Numbered from the stretch's first letter, positions 43,412-53,415 are shown. The stretch is 64,000 nt of DNA from CAXBDP01 sp964598395 (GCA_964598395.1 CAZRBW010000005.1:23534-87533), one strand, 5' to 3'. Notes: generated from the letters alone by a model not told the origin. Numbers and translations are program-made.

Positions 43412-43891
43412 TTAAAACCTCTTCGTATAAAAATGGCAATACGGAGTGCTTCCATTGTTTTTGTAGTAATCCTGATGGTAGTTTTCTGCTGTGTAAAACT
43501 CAGTAGCGGCTGATATTTTAGTGGCTATTTTTAAACCCTTTTCCTCCAGAGCGGTGATTAGCTTTTCTGTGATTTGTTTTTGTTCTTGATTCAGGTAAAA
43601 AACTTCTGATCTATACTGAGTGCCAATATCTGGTCCTTGTCTATTTACTTGTGTAGGATCATGCGTTTCGAAAAACAGTCTAGCTAGGGTTTCGAAATCG
43701 GTTTTGCTGGGATCATAAAAAACTTCGGTAGCTTCTGCGTGTCCGGTTGTGCCTGTACATACTTCCCGGTATGTTGGGTTTGATACATGACCACCAATGT
43801 AACCAACCGTAGTGCTGATGACACCTGGCGCTTTTTGGAAATAAAACTCAGTTCCCCAAAAACATCCCGAAGCAAAAATGGCTCTTTCCAT
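43412..43891 (-). CDS. msrA: Peptide methionine-S-sulfoxide reductase
   Basis: From the ATG at 43891 the protein has 159 residues and begins MERAIFASGCFWGTE, with the catalytic Cys in GCFWGTE; an ATG at 43933 would add 14 residues. It reduces the S-sulfoxide of methionine. GYIGGHVSNPTYREVCTGTTGHAEATEV and YRSEVFYLNQEQ are family features, and SAATEFYTAENYHQDY is the C-terminal core. A Cys near the end (PYCHFY) could be the resolving residue. It is monocistronic. Confidence 0.94.
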   Translation of the reverse strand: MERAIFASGCFWGTEFYFQKAPGVISTTVGYIGGHVSNPTYREVCTGTTGHAEATEVFYDPSKTDFETLARLFFETHDPTQVNRQGPDIGTQYRSEVFYLNQEQKQITEKLITALEEKGLKIATKISAATEFYTAENYHQDYYKNNGSTPYCHFYTKRF

Positions 43892-44045
43892 AAAATCTAA
43901 TCTAAATTGGTGATTACTTCTGGTTAACTTCAAAATAGGAAATTTGGTTTGTTATTCACTGGCTGTTTTCCCTCCCGCCTCCTTTAGATTCATTTTAGTT
44001 TTGAATTCATTTAAAATTCCAATTAACTTAATGAAAATTTGATTT

Positions 44046-44933
44046 ATGACGAATAAGGAAGATGCATTTTGGAATGGAGAAATTTCCCGCAGTACTGTTG
44101 CGTGGAAGAGTAAAGCATTTAACATAATTTACAAGTCAGATACGTATTGGGGTAAATTTTTCGATGTTGGATTATTGATTGTCATTTTACTCAGTATTTT
44201 GGTTGTAATGCTAGATAGTATTCCTACGGTTCGGGAGGGTTATGGTAATTATTTAACTATCCTAGAGTGGGTCTTTACTGGATTATTTACCATCGAATAT
44301 TTGTTGCGAATTATAATTATAAAAAAGCCCAAAAAATACATTTTCAGTTTTCTGGGTGTCATTGATTTGCTCTCAATTTTACCAACATTTATAAGCTTGT
44401 TCTTTGCCGGCAGCCAATATCTTATGGTTATCAGATCTCTTCGTTTTCTGAGGATTTTTAGGATTTTCAAAATGGTACATTTCCTAAGCGAAATTCAAAC
44501 CTTAGGGGCGGCGTTAATTCTTTCCTTGCGGAAAATCAGTGTATTTATCCTTTTTGTGGTTTTATTGGTGATTCTAATGGGGTCGGTGATGTATTTGGTG
44601 GAAGGTGGGGAGAACGGCTTCGATTCGATTCCATCCAGCATTTATTGGGCGGTAATTACCCTTACTACAGTCGGGTATGGAGATATTGTACCTATTACCT
44701 TATTTGGGAAAATGATTGCATCGCTTATGATGCTTTTAGGATATGGAATTATCGCTGTTCCTACTGGTATAGTAACTGTTGAATTGGCTAAATCATCAAG
44801 AAGAGCAAAAGAAGATTTATCCCAAGTGTGCCCTCATTGTGGATACGAAGGCCATAAAATTGGAGCCAATTACTGCTTCCATTGTGGCTACGATTTTGAT
44901 AAAGGCAAAAAAACGAAAAAGGCCGAGCAATAA
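44046..44933 (+). CDS. Voltage-gated-type potassium channel with C-terminal zinc ribbon
   Basis: 295 residues. Six hydrophobic segments form a Kv-like channel: S4 is recognisable by spaced arginines in VIRSLRFLRIFRIFKMV, and the selectivity filter is TLTTVGYGDIVP. After S6 the chain runs into an unusual C-terminal zinc ribbon with two CxxC pairs, CPHCGYEG and CFHCGYDF (about 257-281), and then a Lys-rich tail. The channel conducts K+ across the inner membrane; the ribbon may sense metal or redox state or hold the tetramer together. That part is inference. The stop codon falls in the loop of a terminator. Confidence 0.9.
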   Translation: MTNKEDAFWNGEISRSTVAWKSKAFNIIYKSDTYWGKFFDVGLLIVILLSILVVMLDSIPTVREGYGNYLTILEWVFTGLFTIEYLLRIIIIKKPKKYIFSFLGVIDLLSILPTFISLFFAGSQYLMVIRSLRFLRIFRIFKMVHFLSEIQTLGAALILSLRKISVFILFVVLLVILMGSVMYLVEGGENGFDSIPSSIYWAVITLTTVGYGDIVPITLFGKMIASLMMLLGYGIIAVPTGIVTVELAKSSRRAKEDLSQVCPHCGYEGHKIGANYCFHCGYDFDKGKKTKKAEQ

Positions 44934-44949
44934 ATTGAACGGCCTTTTT
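44916..44949 (+). terminator. Rho-independent terminator of the K+ channel gene
   Basis: The arms AAAAAGGCCG and CGGCCTTTTT enclose a 14-nt loop that contains the stop codon (44931-44933). The T-run after the second arm is short. It also separates the gene from the convergent M28 peptidase gene. Confidence 0.7.
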
Positions 44950-44969
44950 CCTCGTTTCTTAATTTGTTT

Positions 44970-46487
44970 TTAACGATTCAATAATCGCTCATCCATTTTA
45001 GTATCGAGCATTGGTTTTCTGCTTCTATTAGCCAAATCCCACGATGTGTAAAATACTAATCTAGATCTAGTTTCGAATACGTCCCACTCAATTTTGTCGA
45101 TAGTATCAGTTGGTCTATGGTAATCCGCATGCACACCGTTGAAAAAGAATATCACTGGAATATTATTCTTTGCAAAGTTGTAGTGATCAGAACGGAAGTA
45201 AAAACGATTTGTATCTTCTGGATCGTCATAACGATAATCAAGATCCATATTTGTGTACATCACATTATTGTAATCCAAAATCACTTTCAATTCAGAAGAA
45301 AGAACCTCAGAACCAATTGGATACACATAGTTTCTGTGTCCTGATTCTTCGTGCTCAGTATCCAATCTGCCAATCATGTCGATATTGATGTTGGCTATCG
45401 TTTGGCTATGAGGGAAAATTGGATCAAAATCAGTGTAATATCTTGAGCCAAGTAAGCCTTTTTCTTCGCCAGTCACTAATAGGAATACCATTGTTCTACG
45501 TGGCCCATTTCCTTCGTTAGCAGCAGTTTTGAACGCGCGAGCAATATCAATTATTGCTGATGTTCCTGATCCATCATCATCTGCACCATTATTTATTTGG
45601 CCATCAGCTGTTACCCCTACGTGATCGTAATGAGCCGTTAAGACTACATACTCATCTTTCAAATCAGTACCTTCTACTACTCCAATTACATTTGATGTTG
45701 GCACTTTTTCTACTACTCTTTCGATATTGTAGGTATATCTTATAGGCTTTATGCTTTTGTGAGAGCCATCGGCAACCATAGCAACCATTTGCTCTTGCGT
45801 TTTGCCGATGATGCTAGCAGCATGCGCTGGAGATACTAACCATAGCAAATTATCAGTCAAGTTAGGGTTTGGTAAGCCTAATCTGCGTGCTGTTGCAAAG
45901 TTTCTAAATCGTCTAGTTACATTTTCATATTGCTCAGCTGTTTCAGCATTTACTACCATTACGGCATTTGCACCTTTTGCTTTAAGAGCTTCAACTTTAG
46001 CTTCGTATCCAGGGCCTGGAGCATAAAGCAAAGCAGTTTTTTGCGTCAAGTCAATGCCTTCCAAAGAAGCGGCATCGCCATTACCAACAAATACGATCTC
46101 AGATCTTCCTGATTTACTTTGTATTACACTTCCAAAGAAAATCACATCGCCGTTTACAAAGGTATTGCGACCAACTTTGAACTCTACTTTACCCCATCCA
46201 GTGCTTTCTAAGTCGAAATTCTGTAGATAGCCCATTTGGCTTCCATTGGCTGCCACAGGCTTCAACCCCAACTCTGCAAACTGGCCAGCAATGTAAGCCG
46301 CAGCTTTGTGCTGACCTGCCTTGCCTGTGTCACGACCTTCCATGTCATCGGCAGCCAATATTTCCAGATGCTTTCTCAAACTCGATTCGGTAATACTGTT
46401 ACCATGCTTCAAGGCAACTGCATCTTGGGCGTTCACATTCGCTGCTAATACCAAGCAAGCGATGCCCATCCATATTCTTTTAATCAT
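44970..46487 (-). CDS. M28-family zinc aminopeptidase, secreted
   Basis: I start at the ATG at 46487 because it begins a clean signal peptide (about 1-19, ending VNAQ); the open frame extends 30 residues upstream without signal character. The mature protein contains a PA-like insert (about 120-250) and the M28 catalytic region with metal ligands in LTAHYDHVG, NGADDDGSGTSA, LVTGEEKGLLGS, NIDMIG and GVHADYHRPTDT. It should remove N-terminal residues from peptides in the periplasm or outside. It is 505 residues long. It is monocistronic. Confidence 0.9.
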   Translation of the reverse strand: MIKRIWMGIACLVLAANVNAQDAVALKHGNSITESSLRKHLEILAADDMEGRDTGKAGQHKAAAYIAGQFAELGLKPVAANGSQMGYLQNFDLESTGWGKVEFKVGRNTFVNGDVIFFGSVIQSKSGRSEIVFVGNGDAASLEGIDLTQKTALLYAPGPGYEAKVEALKAKGANAVMVVNAETAEQYENVTRRFRNFATARRLGLPNPNLTDNLLWLVSPAHAASIIGKTQEQMVAMVADGSHKSIKPIRYTYNIERVVEKVPTSNVIGVVEGTDLKDEYVVLTAHYDHVGVTADGQINNGADDDGSGTSAIIDIARAFKTAANEGNGPRRTMVFLLVTGEEKGLLGSRYYTDFDPIFPHSQTIANINIDMIGRLDTEHEESGHRNYVYPIGSEVLSSELKVILDYNNVMYTNMDLDYRYDDPEDTNRFYFRSDHYNFAKNNIPVIFFFNGVHADYHRPTDTIDKIEWDVFETRSRLVFYTSWDLANRSRKPMLDTKMDERLLNR

Positions 46488-46729
46488 ATTCAATTTTAGG
46501 TTTTTTAATGCCTCCAAAACTAAGGAAAATCCACTAACATTAAAACAGAGATTTATACATCGAAGAATTACCAGCAAAATTGTTTAAGAATAATAAAAAA
46601 TGCTCAAACATTACCCCTAAACATTTGTCTTTGAACTATGCGATTGCAAGTCTTGTATCATAATCTATGAAAGGCGTAATGGTGATAAATAATGCTTTGA
46701 TTACACAAATTATTGCAGGCAATTCTTCT

Positions 46730-46737
46730 TACATTTG
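46730..46737 (+). promoter_or_regulatory. Candidate -7 box of gcvP
   Basis: TACATTTG fits TAnnTTTG and lies 47 bp before the gcvP ATG. A TTG at 46713-46715 is only 14 bp away. No glycine riboswitch was recognised in this leader. Confidence 0.4.
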
Positions 46738-46784
46738 CAGCTCCAAACAGGAGTTTAAATTCAGGCTATTTTAGATAAGGAAAA

Positions 46785-49694
46785 ATGAAAATTAAGCTAT
46801 CAACCACAGATCTATTTGAAAGAAGACATAACAGTCCCGATCAAGAACAGCGGGAGGAAATGTTGGCCGCTATTGGCGTTGAATCACTCGACCAGCTAAT
46901 TGACGAAACTGTTCCGGCAGGTATTAGGCTCAAAAAAGCCATGAACTTGCCAGAACCCTTGTCTGAATATGAATTTCTAAACCAACTGAAAAAGGTTGCA
47001 GCCAAAAATAAGCTTTTTAAAAACCACATTGGTTTAGGCTATTACGGCACGATAACGCCAGGTGTTATCCAGCGAAATATCCTTGAAAATCCAGGTTGGT
47101 ACACTGCCTATACTCCTTATCAAGCAGAAATAGCCCAAGGTCGTTTAGAAGCTCTCATCAACTACCAAACGATGGTGATGGAGCTTACTGGAATGGAAAT
47201 AGCCAATGCTTCCCTTTTAGATGAAGGCACTGCTGCTTCAGAAGCCATGACGATGCTTGCGGGACTTCGCAAAGGAAATAAGAAATCAGCCTCCCGCTTT
47301 TTTGTGGACGAGCGAGTATTCCCACAAACAATCGATGTATTAATCACAAGAGCAATTCCTGTTGGTATCGATTTGCAAATTGGTAGAATAGAGGACTTAG
47401 ACCTTACAGATGAAAATCTATTTGGTGTCCTTTTACAATATCCTGATGCCAATGGCCGTATTTACGATCCATCTAATTTTATAGCTTCTGCCAAGGAGCA
47501 AAATGTGTTTGTAGCAGTAGCTGCTGATCTACTTTCTTTAACACTCGTAACACCTCCAGGTGAAATGGGAGCCGATGTGGTTGTGGGTACTACACAGCGT
47601 TTCGGTATTCCAATGGGCTATGGCGGCCCACATGCGGCTTACTTTGCCACTCTCGATGCGCACAAGCGATCTATTCCAGGGCGCATTATCGGTGTGTCAA
47701 TTGATAGCAATGGAAATAAAGGCTACAGAATGGCGCTACAAACCAGAGAGCAGCATATCCGTAGAGAAAAAGCTACTTCAAATATTTGTACCGCCCAAGT
47801 TTTGCTTGCAGTAATGGCAGGAATGTACGGTGTATATCATGGTGCGGAAGGACTTAAAAATATAGCAGCAAAAATCAATGGCTTAGCTAGGACTCTGGAA
47901 GAAGGTCTTGGTAAATTAGGTTTTAGCCAATTGAATGATGTGTATTTCGATACATTGAGAATAAATCTTGATGTAAATCAAAGCTTGCAACTGAAGAGCA
48001 TTTCAGAAGCTGCCGAAATTAATTTCAGATACTATGAAGCGGGAGGAGTGAGTATCTCCTTAGATGAAACAAGTACGCTAGCTGATGTAAAAAATATATT
48101 AGCCGTATTTGCTGAGCTGAAAGGCGAAAAATACATCAGCGAATCGGAGAAGAACCTGATTTCTGATGAAGTTGAAATTACTTTCCCAGAGTCGCTCACT
48201 CGTAAGTCTGCCTATTTGCAGCATCCTGTATTCAAGCTCTACCACTCCGAGCACGAAATGCTTAGATATATTAAGCGATTAGAAACAAAAGATTTGTCTT
48301 TAGTGCACTCAATGATTTCCTTAGGTTCTTGCACGATGAAACTGAATGCCACTACTGAAATGGCGCCAGTTACTTGGCCTGAATTCGGAAATCTTCACCC
48401 ATTTGCTCCACTTGAGCAAACTGAAGGTTATCAGCATATTTTCAACAATCTTGAAAATTGGTTAGCAGAAATCACTGGATTTGATGCGGTATCCTTACAG
48501 CCAAATTCAGGTGCACAAGGAGAATATGCCGGACTTATGGTAATTCGTGCTTTCCACCTCGAGAATGGAGACGATCATCGTAATATTGCTCTTATTCCAT
48601 CTTCTGCGCATGGTACCAACCCAGCTTCTGCGGTGATGGCAGGCATGAATGTGGTAATCGTGAAATGCGACGAAAGAGGCAATATCGATGTAGAAGACCT
48701 TCGAACTAAAGCGGAGCAATACAAGGATGTGCTAGCGGCTTTGATGGTGACATATCCATCCACTCACGGAGTATTTGAAGAAAGTATCAAAGAAATTTGT
48801 GATATAATCCATCAGCATGGTGGCCAAGTATATATGGATGGCGCCAATATGAACGCGCAAGTTGGTCTTACTAGTCCAGCGATGATTGGTGCTGATGTTT
48901 GCCATTTGAATTTGCACAAAACATTCTGTATTCCTCATGGTGGTGGTGGTCCAGGTATGGGTCCAATATGTGTGGCGAAGCATTTAGCGCCGTTTCTTCC
49001 AGGTCACGCTTTGGTTAAAACTGGTGGAGATTCTGGAATTACTGCCATCTCGGCTGCACCTTATGGAAGCGCAAGTATTCTGCTAATCTCCTACACTTAC
49101 ATTGCCTTAATGGGTGCAGAGGGATTGACAAATGCTACTAAAATCGCGATCCTCAATGCCAATTACATCAAGAAGCGTTTGGAAGGAAGTTACGATGTGT
49201 TGTACACAGGTAGCAAAGGCCGTAGCGCTCACGAAATGATTATTGATTGCCGTAACTTCAAACGTTCTGGCGTAGAAGTGGAAGATATCGCTAAGCGCTT
49301 AATGGATTATGGTTTTCATGCACCTACAGTATCATTCCCAGTTGGTGGAACTATGATGATAGAGCCAACTGAAAGCGAAACCAAAGCTGAACTAGATCGC
49401 TTCTGTGATGCTATGGTAAGTATCCGCAAAGAGATTATTGAAATTGCTGAAGGAGCGGAGGATAAAATAGATAATGTACTGAAGAATGCGCCACATACTG
49501 CTGCGGTAATCACAGCTAATGAATGGAAGCATGCATATAGTCGCGAAAAAGCAGCCTTCCCGCTAGAATATACTCGTAGTAACAAATTCTGGCCTACTGT
49601 AGGGCGGGTGGATTCTGCTTATGGCGATCGCAACCTAGTTTGTAGCTGTATCCCAATCGATGAATACGTAGAAAGCGAAGAAAGCTTAGCTTAA
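46785..49694 (+). CDS. gcvP: Glycine dehydrogenase (decarboxylating), P-protein
   Basis: 969 residues, the fused form with both homologous halves in one chain. It decarboxylates glycine and passes the methylamine group to lipoyl-GcvH. The N-terminal half shows GYYGTITPGVIQRNILENPGWYTAYTPYQAEIAQGRLEALIN; the C-terminal half has the PLP lysine in LNLHKTFCIPHGGGGPG and GCxxxGSCTMKLN-like SLGSCTMKLN. It is monocistronic, and other gcv genes are not in the window. Three GCGGGAGG octamers lie in the first 1.3 kb. Confidence 0.97.
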   Translation: MKIKLSTTDLFERRHNSPDQEQREEMLAAIGVESLDQLIDETVPAGIRLKKAMNLPEPLSEYEFLNQLKKVAAKNKLFKNHIGLGYYGTITPGVIQRNILENPGWYTAYTPYQAEIAQGRLEALINYQTMVMELTGMEIANASLLDEGTAASEAMTMLAGLRKGNKKSASRFFVDERVFPQTIDVLITRAIPVGIDLQIGRIEDLDLTDENLFGVLLQYPDANGRIYDPSNFIASAKEQNVFVAVAADLLSLTLVTPPGEMGADVVVGTTQRFGIPMGYGGPHAAYFATLDAHKRSIPGRIIGVSIDSNGNKGYRMALQTREQHIRREKATSNICTAQVLLAVMAGMYGVYHGAEGLKNIAAKINGLARTLEEGLGKLGFSQLNDVYFDTLRINLDVNQSLQLKSISEAAEINFRYYEAGGVSISLDETSTLADVKNILAVFAELKGEKYISESEKNLISDEVEITFPESLTRKSAYLQHPVFKLYHSEHEMLRYIKRLETKDLSLVHSMISLGSCTMKLNATTEMAPVTWPEFGNLHPFAPLEQTEGYQHIFNNLENWLAEITGFDAVSLQPNSGAQGEYAGLMVIRAFHLENGDDHRNIALIPSSAHGTNPASAVMAGMNVVIVKCDERGNIDVEDLRTKAEQYKDVLAALMVTYPSTHGVFEESIKEICDIIHQHGGQVYMDGANMNAQVGLTSPAMIGADVCHLNLHKTFCIPHGGGGPGMGPICVAKHLAPFLPGHALVKTGGDSGITAISAAPYGSASILLISYTYIALMGAEGLTNATKIAILNANYIKKRLEGSYDVLYTGSKGRSAHEMIIDCRNFKRSGVEVEDIAKRLMDYGFHAPTVSFPVGGTMMIEPTESETKAELDRFCDAMVSIRKEIIEIAEGAEDKIDNVLKNAPHTAAVITANEWKHAYSREKAAFPLEYTRSNKFWPTVGRVDSAYGDRNLVCSCIPIDEYVESEESLA

Positions 49695-49717
49695 TTTTTG
49701 TCCGATAAATATTTAAT

Positions 49718-49752
49718 AAAAAAGGTCAACTCGAGATGGGTTGACCTTTTTT
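49718..49752 (+). terminator. Rho-independent terminator of gcvP
   Basis: A 13-bp stem (49718-49730 with 49740-49752) with a 9-nt loop is followed by T. The centre of the stem is AGGTCAAC/GTTGACCT with A/T flanks. Confidence 0.8.
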
Positions 49753-49806
49753 TATTCCGCTTCAATCACAGTTTTCCGCACTGCAAATGTGATGATATTT
49801 TAATTC

Positions 49807-50022
49807 CTAAAATTGCTCTTCCTTACTAAATTCAAGTAAGTCGCCAGGTTGGCAATCCAAGGCCTTGCATATTGCTTCCAGTGTACTGAAACGGATCGCT
49901 TTTGCTTTGCTAGTTTTGAGAATAGATAGATTGGATAAGGTAAGATCCACTTTCTCGGAAAGCTCGTTTAGTGACATCTTTCTTTTTGCCATCATTACAT
50001 CTAGATTTACTATAATTGGCAT
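49807..50022 (-). CDS. XRE-family helix-turn-helix regulator
   Basis: 71 residues, a single Cro/C1-type helix-turn-helix domain (about 9-62: KRKMSLNELSEKVDLTLSNLSILK with CQPGDLLEF at the end). It is a small DNA-binding repressor. It starts 2 bp after the stop of the DUF2975 membrane protein gene; that pair is a common two-gene unit in which the membrane protein may be regulated by or regulate the HTH protein. Confidence 0.88.
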   Translation of the reverse strand: MPIIVNLDVMMAKRKMSLNELSEKVDLTLSNLSILKTSKAKAIRFSTLEAICKALDCQPGDLLEFSKEEQF

Positions 50023-50024
50023 GG

Positions 50025-50564
50025 CTATATTGTTAGTTCGTTTTCTGCTTGAATCTCAAGCCCTCTATTGAAAATTTGTGCAATCACAAAGATAATTCCA
50101 CCCAATAGCAAAAACTCAGATGCTCCGCCAAGATAATCGTGCAAGCTCGGAATGATTACCTCCCGCTTTACTAGCCATTTTATATATCCATTGGTGATAA
50201 TATGAAGTATGGCAATTTGAAGAGCTGTAAAACTTATATTAGTTATCAGTTTTGCGATCTCTTTACTAAATGGCTGCACCAAATTTAGCTTCATAAATAT
50301 CTTTATCAGCAAGTAAAAAATGTAAGCCTGCAAGCCCGAAATGAAAATGACTAATGAAATGAGCGAGCCGTAATACCATTTGTCATAATCGAATAAATTG
50401 GATAAGTCTAGTCCTAAGTATAGGTCGCTTGCTCCTACGGGGTTGACGACAAAACTTACAAATGCAGAATAAATTAGCGCGCCTGTCTTTATACAGAAGC
50501 CAATAAATATGACCCAAGCGATTACATGCATGATGATCATAATGGTGGTAGTGTTTTGTTTCAT
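50025..50564 (-). CDS. DUF2975 family membrane protein
   Basis: From the ATG at 50564 the protein has 179 residues; an in-frame ATG at 50591 adds nine polar residues. Four hydrophobic segments alternate with short loops. LVQPFSKEIAKLITNISFTALQ is the conserved stretch of the DUF2975 family. Together with the XRE regulator 2 bp downstream it forms a typical unit. Its function is unknown. Confidence 0.8.
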   Translation of the reverse strand: MKQNTTTIMIIMHVIAWVIFIGFCIKTGALIYSAFVSFVVNPVGASDLYLGLDLSNLFDYDKWYYGSLISLVIFISGLQAYIFYLLIKIFMKLNLVQPFSKEIAKLITNISFTALQIAILHIITNGYIKWLVKREVIIPSLHDYLGGASEFLLLGGIIFVIAQIFNRGLEIQAENELTI

Positions 50565-50714
50565 GTTGTGGTTTTGAATATTATATTGCAAATAAAAATA
50601 AATAATTATTGATAAACAATAAAAATGTATTTTTTATCATTAAATAATTTTCGCCAATCAGGTTGCTACTATTAAAGAAAGCGGGAGGGAAGCTTTCGAT
50701 TCAAAAATCACTAA

Positions 50715-53231
50715 TCAGGAATTCACATGGTGCTTTTGGCTCTTTCTTTTAAAAATTTTTACCACTTCAAACCAAACTACAGAAATAGCTCCAATACCCA
50801 TGCAAAGAATTATTTGCATCATGTCCAGTTGTTGAAATTCAAAAAAGCTAGTCAAAGGCTTCACAAATAAGATAAGCCCAACTACGGCCAGGGTAATGAC
50901 TATGATTAAAGGCACAAGGTTGTTTTTGTATTTCAGAGTAGTGAAAATTGAGTAATAGAATGATCGATTGATTAAGGTGAGGAAAATGTTGGCTGCGATT
51001 AAAACTGTGAAAACCATTGTGCGTGTGAGTGCTTCGTTGTATCCATTTATTACTGAATACTGGTAGATAAACAAGGTGCCCACTGTTATAATTAAGCCTT
51101 GAACAATGCTGATAGAAAGTTCTTTGGTGTTGAAAAAGGAGGTTGTTAATGCTTTGGGTTGCTGAATCATTGTATTCTTTTCCATGGGTTCATTTTCGTA
51201 AATGATGGAGCATGTTGGCCCCATTATCAGTTCGAGGAAGATGATATGAATGGGTGAAAAAATATTTGGGTAGATCCACCCTAAAGCCAAGGGTATAAAT
51301 ACAGTGAGAATAATCGGAATATGAATGGAGATGATGTATTGAATGGCTTTTTTCAGATTTGTGTAAATCTTCCTTCCCATGGCAATTGCATCCACCATTT
51401 TGGACAGGTCATCTTCTAATAGAATTAAAGAGGCGGCTTGTTTGGCAATTTCACTTCCTTTTTTGCCCATTGCTATTCCGATATGTGCTGCTTTGAGGGC
51501 AGGGCCGTCGTTCACGCCATCGCCAGTCATAGCTACAATTTGATTATTAGATTTTAGGGCATTTATAATCTTCAATTTGGCTTCGGGAAACATCCGAGTA
51601 AATATGGCAGTGGAGGCTACGCAAGCTTTGAGCTCATCCTCCCGCATCTGCATCAATTCATTTCCAGAAATGGTTTTGTCATAATCTCTGAAATCGATTT
51701 CCTTCGCAATTGCTGCGGTTGTCAACGCATTATCGCCTGTGATTATTTTTACTGAAATACCTGCTGCGTAAAAATCCTGTAGCACTTTCTGAATGTTCTT
51801 TTTCGGCGGATCATATAGCGCGACGATTCCTTTAAATTGAAAGGGCAAATCTTGCTGTTTGGCAGGATAATCTTGGCCAGTAAGCGTAGAAATGCCCACG
51901 CCTAATACTCGAAATCCATCTGTAGCTAATTGGTTGATAGCAGTATGGATTTGTTCCTTTTGTATTTCAGATAAATCCGATACTTGGATAAGCGCTTCAG
52001 GTGCGCCCTTTGCCGCTATTATTCTATTCCCTTCTTTATCTGCAAATACATGGGTCATCATGGGTGGTTTCCCCCCAAGTGGATATTCATGTACAAGCTG
52101 GTAGTTTGGGCGCTGGTCTACTTCCACAGAATCACTATACGCCTGGTGCAATGAAATCTCCATCGGATCAAAAGGGATAGGTTCACTTGCCCACATGGCT
52201 AATTCAATCAGCTCTTTCTCGTCAGTTGTTAGTTCTTTCTCTGGCTCAAATAATTGGTTAGACGATAATAAAAATAGCTTAGCGAGACTCATTTTATTCT
52301 CGGTAATCGTCCCAGTTTTGTCGGTACAAATTACTGTAGCACTTCCTAGGGTTTCTACCGTTTTCATTTGCTTTACAACAATGCCCATTTTCATTAGTCG
52401 CCAAGCGCCTAATGCCATAAAAGTGACAAATGCCACAGGAATCTCCTCAGGCAAAATACTCATGGCAAGTGTAAGCGATTGCAATAAGCTTGTCAATAGG
52501 TCTTGGGAATTCATGTAATTGATGACCCATACAATGAGAAATACCACAGCTCCAGCAACGGCCATTTTCTTCACAAAATTTGCAATTTGCAGTTCCAGAG
52601 GTGTTTTTTCGGCGGTGATGTTCTCTAAGCTTGTTCCAATTTTGCCCAGCTTAGTTTCGTTGCCAATGGCAGTAACCGTGGCAATGGCCAAGCCACTTAC
52701 CACCATCGTTCCGCTGTAAATGAATTTATCTTCTTTGGAGGCGTCCTTAAAAACTGAAAGCGACTCACCAGTAAGAATGGCTTCGCTCACTGAAAAGTCG
52801 TTGGATTGAATGATGGTACCATCTGCTGTTACAAGTGTACCTTCTTCTACCATAAGGGCGTCACCAATTACTACATCTTCACTTTTTACTTCTTGCACTT
52901 TCCCATCACGAATTACTTTGCACTGTGGCTGTGAAAAATATTTAAGCTTGTCAAGAGCATTTTTACTCCTTGAGTACTGATATAAGGAAATAGAAGCAAT
53001 GAGTACAATGGCCGCTAAAAGAAACAAACCATCGCCTGTTTGTCCACTTACAAAATAGATAGTAGAAGCCACCAATAGTAATATGACCATTGGATCTTGG
53101 ACGATCTGTTTAACAGCAGCTATGAATTCACTCTCCTGTTTAGAGGTGATTTTATTTAGCCCAAATTTCTCTCTTGATTTTATTACTTGCTCCTCGCTTA
53201 ACCCTGATATATTGAAATTATTGGCAGGCAT
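50715..53231 (-). CDS. P-type cation-translocating ATPase (P2-like)
   Basis: From the ATG at 53231 the protein has 838 residues; an ATG at 53285 would add 18. Family parts in order: cation-ATPase N-terminal domain, TGES (actuator, LTGESLSV), PEEIPV in the ion pathway, the phosphorylation site CTDKTGTITENK, KGAPEALI (nucleotide domain), TGDNALTTAAIA and MTGDGVNDGPALKAAHIGIAMG, then C-terminal membrane helices. PEEIP and the overall layout indicate a P2-type Ca2+ or other divalent cation pump of the inner membrane; the ion is not certain. The 3' part is single copy, while the first 117 residues and the upstream region are in the 4730-bp duplication and appear again at 57608-57961. Confidence 0.92.
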   Translation of the reverse strand: MPANNFNISGLSEEQVIKSREKFGLNKITSKQESEFIAAVKQIVQDPMVILLLVASTIYFVSGQTGDGLFLLAAIVLIASISLYQYSRSKNALDKLKYFSQPQCKVIRDGKVQEVKSEDVVIGDALMVEEGTLVTADGTIIQSNDFSVSEAILTGESLSVFKDASKEDKFIYSGTMVVSGLAIATVTAIGNETKLGKIGTSLENITAEKTPLELQIANFVKKMAVAGAVVFLIVWVINYMNSQDLLTSLLQSLTLAMSILPEEIPVAFVTFMALGAWRLMKMGIVVKQMKTVETLGSATVICTDKTGTITENKMSLAKLFLLSSNQLFEPEKELTTDEKELIELAMWASEPIPFDPMEISLHQAYSDSVEVDQRPNYQLVHEYPLGGKPPMMTHVFADKEGNRIIAAKGAPEALIQVSDLSEIQKEQIHTAINQLATDGFRVLGVGISTLTGQDYPAKQQDLPFQFKGIVALYDPPKKNIQKVLQDFYAAGISVKIITGDNALTTAAIAKEIDFRDYDKTISGNELMQMREDELKACVASTAIFTRMFPEAKLKIINALKSNNQIVAMTGDGVNDGPALKAAHIGIAMGKKGSEIAKQAASLILLEDDLSKMVDAIAMGRKIYTNLKKAIQYIISIHIPIILTVFIPLALGWIYPNIFSPIHIIFLELIMGPTCSIIYENEPMEKNTMIQQPKALTTSFFNTKELSISIVQGLIITVGTLFIYQYSVINGYNEALTRTMVFTVLIAANIFLTLINRSFYYSIFTTLKYKNNLVPLIIVITLAVVGLILFVKPLTSFFEFQQLDMMQIILCMGIGAISVVWFEVVKIFKRKSQKHHVNS

Positions 53232-53415
53232 TTTAAAATTTGGTTTTGAGGGTTTGATTCCTTTTTGGCTAAGCGTAGAAAGCAAAATGCTTAGTTACAT
53301 TTGATTTCAATATACCATATTTTTCAGGATGTTAAGCGATAGACAAGCTTGCGAAGAAGGATTGTTGAATTGCTTTTTCAGGAGTTGAGAAATACTTATC
53401 CTCCCGCTGATTTTT

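Noticed and set aside
45117..46587. Several plus-strand frames of 60-90 codons opposite the M28 peptidase gene.
   Set aside because: They are shadows of the minus-strand gene with no motif or start context.
46578..46784. A glycine riboswitch ahead of gcvP.
   Set aside because: The 200-bp leader shows no glycine aptamer core or expression-platform hairpin that I can recognise.
30204..49612. GCGGGTGG and single-mismatch forms such as TCGGGAGG, GCGGGAGA and CCTCCCGA as members of the octamer family.
   Set aside because: They occur only a few times each, so the enrichment belongs to the exact octamer; I did not count them.
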